Source: Faecalibacter sp. LW9
Lineage (GTDB): Bacteria > Bacteroidota > Bacteroidia > Flavobacteriales > Weeksellaceae
Assembly: GCF_034661295.1 (NCBI RefSeq)
Contig: NZ_CP141062.1
Span: 62,001-126,000, forward strand
Reading direction: 5' to 3'
Length of the DNA: 64,000 nt
A program made the position numbers and the translations under genes. Shown in pieces: positions 62,488-64,000 of the stretch. Below the pieces are notes generated by a model that worked only from the letters and a program-made list of their open reading frames with translations, was not told where the DNA came from and made no database searches. How positions within the stretch are numbered: the first letter of the stretch is position 1; each line of letters opens with the position of its first letter.

Positions 62488-63825
62488 GTGTATACTAGTT
62501 CGAAAATAGTCTTTAAAGATTACAATCCCAAAGAAAATTTGCTTTTTCCTCCAAATTTATCGGAGTTGATAGAAGAAAAGCATCCTGTTAGAGTTATTTC
62601 CAATATAATAGATGGTTTAGCAATTAAAAATCTTATTAATAGCTATAAACCATATGGAACATCATCTTATCACCCAAAAATGCTTCTGAAAGTGTTGATT
62701 TATGGCTACCTAAGTAATATTTATTCAAGCCGTAAATTAGAACAAGCACTGAAAGAAAATATTCATTTTATGTGGCTTTCTGGAATGAATCGTCCTGACC
62801 ATAATACGATAAATCGCTTTCGTAGCGAGCGATTAAAAGGTAAACTGAAATCTATATTCACTCAAATAGTCTTGCTTTTAGAAAAAGAAGGAATCGTTAG
62901 TTTAACAACCACTTTTGTTGATGGGACTAAGATTGAGGCAAGCGCTAATCGCTATACATTCGTTTGGGGAAGAGCGATTAAAAAACACAAAGCTAGAATT
63001 TCTGAGCAGTTAGAAGACTTATGGAATTACGCAGAAAGTGTAGCAAAAGAAGAGCTTCAAAACACAGAAAATATTGAATTTAAAGAAATCGATTCTGAAA
63101 AAGTCACACAAACAATTGATAAGATAAATGAAGTTTTGAAAGATAAAAAAATCCCATCAAAGATTCGTCAAAAGCTCAATTATGGAAAGAGAAATTGGTC
63201 TAAGAATTTAGAAAAATACAAAAAACAAGAAGAGATTTTACAACAAAGAAATTCTTACTCTAAGACCGATACAGATGCTACATTTATGAGAATGAAAGAA
63301 GATCATATGAAAAATGGTCAGCTAAAACCCGCTTATAATCTGCAAATCTCCACGAATAAACAGTATATTTTACATTATTCTATTCACCATAATCCAACCG
63401 ATACAAAAACCCTAAAACCTCATTTAGCAGGTTTTGAGCAGCATTACCATAGAACTCCAAAAGAGCTTGTAGCCGATGCGGGCTATGGCTCAGAAGAAAA
63501 TTATAACTTGCTTAAATCAAAAAAGATAAAACCTTACGTAAAATACAATTACTTCAGAAAAGATCAAAAATCAGGACAAATTACTTCTTCAGAGAGCAAT
63601 CCCAAACTGGCTAAAATAAGAGAAAAAGTATATAAACTTCTCAATACAGTGAGAGGTATCAAACTCAGAAAACAAAGATGTCACGATGTTGAACCAGTTT
63701 TTGCCGAAATAAAACACAACAAAAACTTTAAACGATTTATGTTAAGAGGAGTTGATAAAGTCGAAATTGAAGTCGGCTTACTTGCTATTGCTCATAACTT
63801 AAAGAAAATGGCGAAAATCACCTGA
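62488..63825 (+). CDS. IS1182-family transposase, copy 2
   Basis: A 445-residue DDE transposase, identical to copy 1 except for Arg instead of Lys near residue 235 and Val instead of Ala near 381. The GTG start, the proposed acidic active-site residues (VDGTKIEA, VADAGYGSEE, HDVEPVFAEIKHN) and full length are kept. Neither change touches the proposed catalytic residues, so both copies should be able to move. It should act on its own ends and on those of copy 1. Confidence 0.95.
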   Translation: MYTSSKIVFKDYNPKENLLFPPNLSELIEEKHPVRVISNIIDGLAIKNLINSYKPYGTSSYHPKMLLKVLIYGYLSNIYSSRKLEQALKENIHFMWLSGMNRPDHNTINRFRSERLKGKLKSIFTQIVLLLEKEGIVSLTTTFVDGTKIEASANRYTFVWGRAIKKHKARISEQLEDLWNYAESVAKEELQNTENIEFKEIDSEKVTQTIDKINEVLKDKKIPSKIRQKLNYGKRNWSKNLEKYKKQEEILQQRNSYSKTDTDATFMRMKEDHMKNGQLKPAYNLQISTNKQYILHYSIHHNPTDTKTLKPHLAGFEQHYHRTPKELVADAGYGSEENYNLLKSKKIKPYVKYNYFRKDQKSGQITSSESNPKLAKIREKVYKLLNTVRGIKLRKQRCHDVEPVFAEIKHNKNFKRFMLRGVDKVEIEVGLLAIAHNLKKMAKIT

Positions 63826-63959
63826 AAAAAGTTTATTTTACCATCATTTTTACATTTTTTGCTTATTTAATTCAATTTTGAACTATTAAATTACAAAATT
63901 AGATTCATCAGATAAAATACAAAAAAAAGAGACTGTCTTTTGAGACAGCCTCTTTTTTT

Positions 63960-64000
63960 TTATTCTTCATCTACTGTTTGAACAAACTCGATTGAATTTT
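63960..64000 (-). CDS. 3' end of a minus-strand gene (partial)
   Basis: Reading leftward from the window end, one frame gives NSIEFVQTVDEE and a stop whose codon is at 63960-63962, followed by T-rich DNA at the IS border. The acidic ending and stop position suggest the C-terminus of a protein gene that begins outside the window, but 13 codons are too few to name it. Confidence 0.4.
   Translation of the reverse strand, partial: NSIEFVQTVDEE

Larger units (their letters stand above)
62399..63952 (+). mobile_element. IS1182-family insertion sequence, copy 2 (1554 bp)
   Basis: Same length, ends and orientation as copy 1, with at least four base differences (63191, 63411, 63629, 63834). The 16-bp terminal inverted repeats are perfect. 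The flanks are a run of A on the left and a run of T on the right, with no clear direct target duplication. It sits between the promoter region of the minus-strand secreted-protein gene and the 3' end of another minus-strand gene. Confidence 0.93.

Noticed and set aside
2775-63952. Composite transposon bounded by two IS copies
   Set aside because: The 58 kb between them is mostly conserved core genes, far too large and essential for a composite transposon. There is no outer target duplication.
1-64000. CRISPR array or other short-spaced direct repeats
   Set aside because: The only regular repeats found are the four tRNA-Gln genes and the two IS copies.

Overview
The window is chromosomal DNA of a low-GC Bacteroidota bacterium, most likely order Flavobacteriales and probably the Weeksellaceae side (Empedobacter, Chryseobacterium and relatives). 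The evidence is two peptidases with type IX secretion C-terminal tails, TonB-dependent receptors with carboxypeptidase-like N-termini, TAnnTTTG-type promoter elements, ribosome-binding regions without Shine-Dalgarno motifs, and a DnaJ of the divergent type I associate with that family (from memory, not a search). The genus is inference. Nearly everything is ordinary chromosome; the clear mobile DNA is two copies of one IS1182-type element at the two ends.

Layout. 1-2.7 kb: broken TauE/SafE transporter, TPMT-type methyltransferase, and a persulfide-dioxygenase-like protein with two rhodanese domains. 2.8-4.3 kb: IS copy 1. 4.4-13.6 kb: small secreted proteins, a secreted reprolysin-like protease, a glycosyltransferase, MiaE, a broken flavin-dependent oxidoreductase and a DUF2490 protein. 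13.6-21.3 kb (minus strand): Gdx/SugE exporter, Crp/Fnr regulator, ribonucleotide reductase nrdB-nrdA, RNase Y, 6S RNA, ZapA and a coiled-coil partner, and a DUF4349 lipoprotein. 21.5-30.2 kb: M23 peptidase plus TonB receptor, grpE-dnaJ, and an M36 peptidase. 30.2-33.5 kb: a metal-handling operon (HYC_CC_PP protein, TonB receptor, HMA protein). 33.6-37.6 kb: glyS, two holin-family membrane proteins and a GNAT-nitrilase fusion. 37.6-43.7 kb: the RNA-repair locus. 43.7-57.1 kb: hemF, an isopenicillin-N-synthase-like oxygenase, M28 peptidase, thiolase, accA, dnaB, aldehyde dehydrogenase, truncated globin, rbfA and a LolC-like permease, with several unknown genes. 57.1-62.4 kb (minus strand): Omp85-like protein, NlpC/P60 lipoprotein, ECF sigma factor, four identical tRNA-Gln genes and an unknown secreted protein. 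62.4-63.95 kb: IS copy 2.

The most interesting region is 37.6-43.7 kb. A WYL regulator is divergent from an operon of slipin, two nucleotidyltransferases and the RNA ligase RtcB. The 650 bp between them holds a circularly permuted tRNA mimic: T arm, acceptor-like stem closed by a GCAA tetraloop, then D arm, with the tRNA tertiary-contact bases kept. This is the architecture of the effector module of bacterial Y RNAs (YrlA), yet no Ro60 gene lies in the window and the regulator is WYL rather than RtcR. I read it as an RNA-repair system with its own tRNA-like RNA.

A caution: four genes in the first 17 kb (TauE, the reprolysin-like protease, the flavin oxidoreductase and nrdA) are each split by a break equivalent to one extra base. 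Because nrdA should be essential, some or all of these may be sequencing errors.
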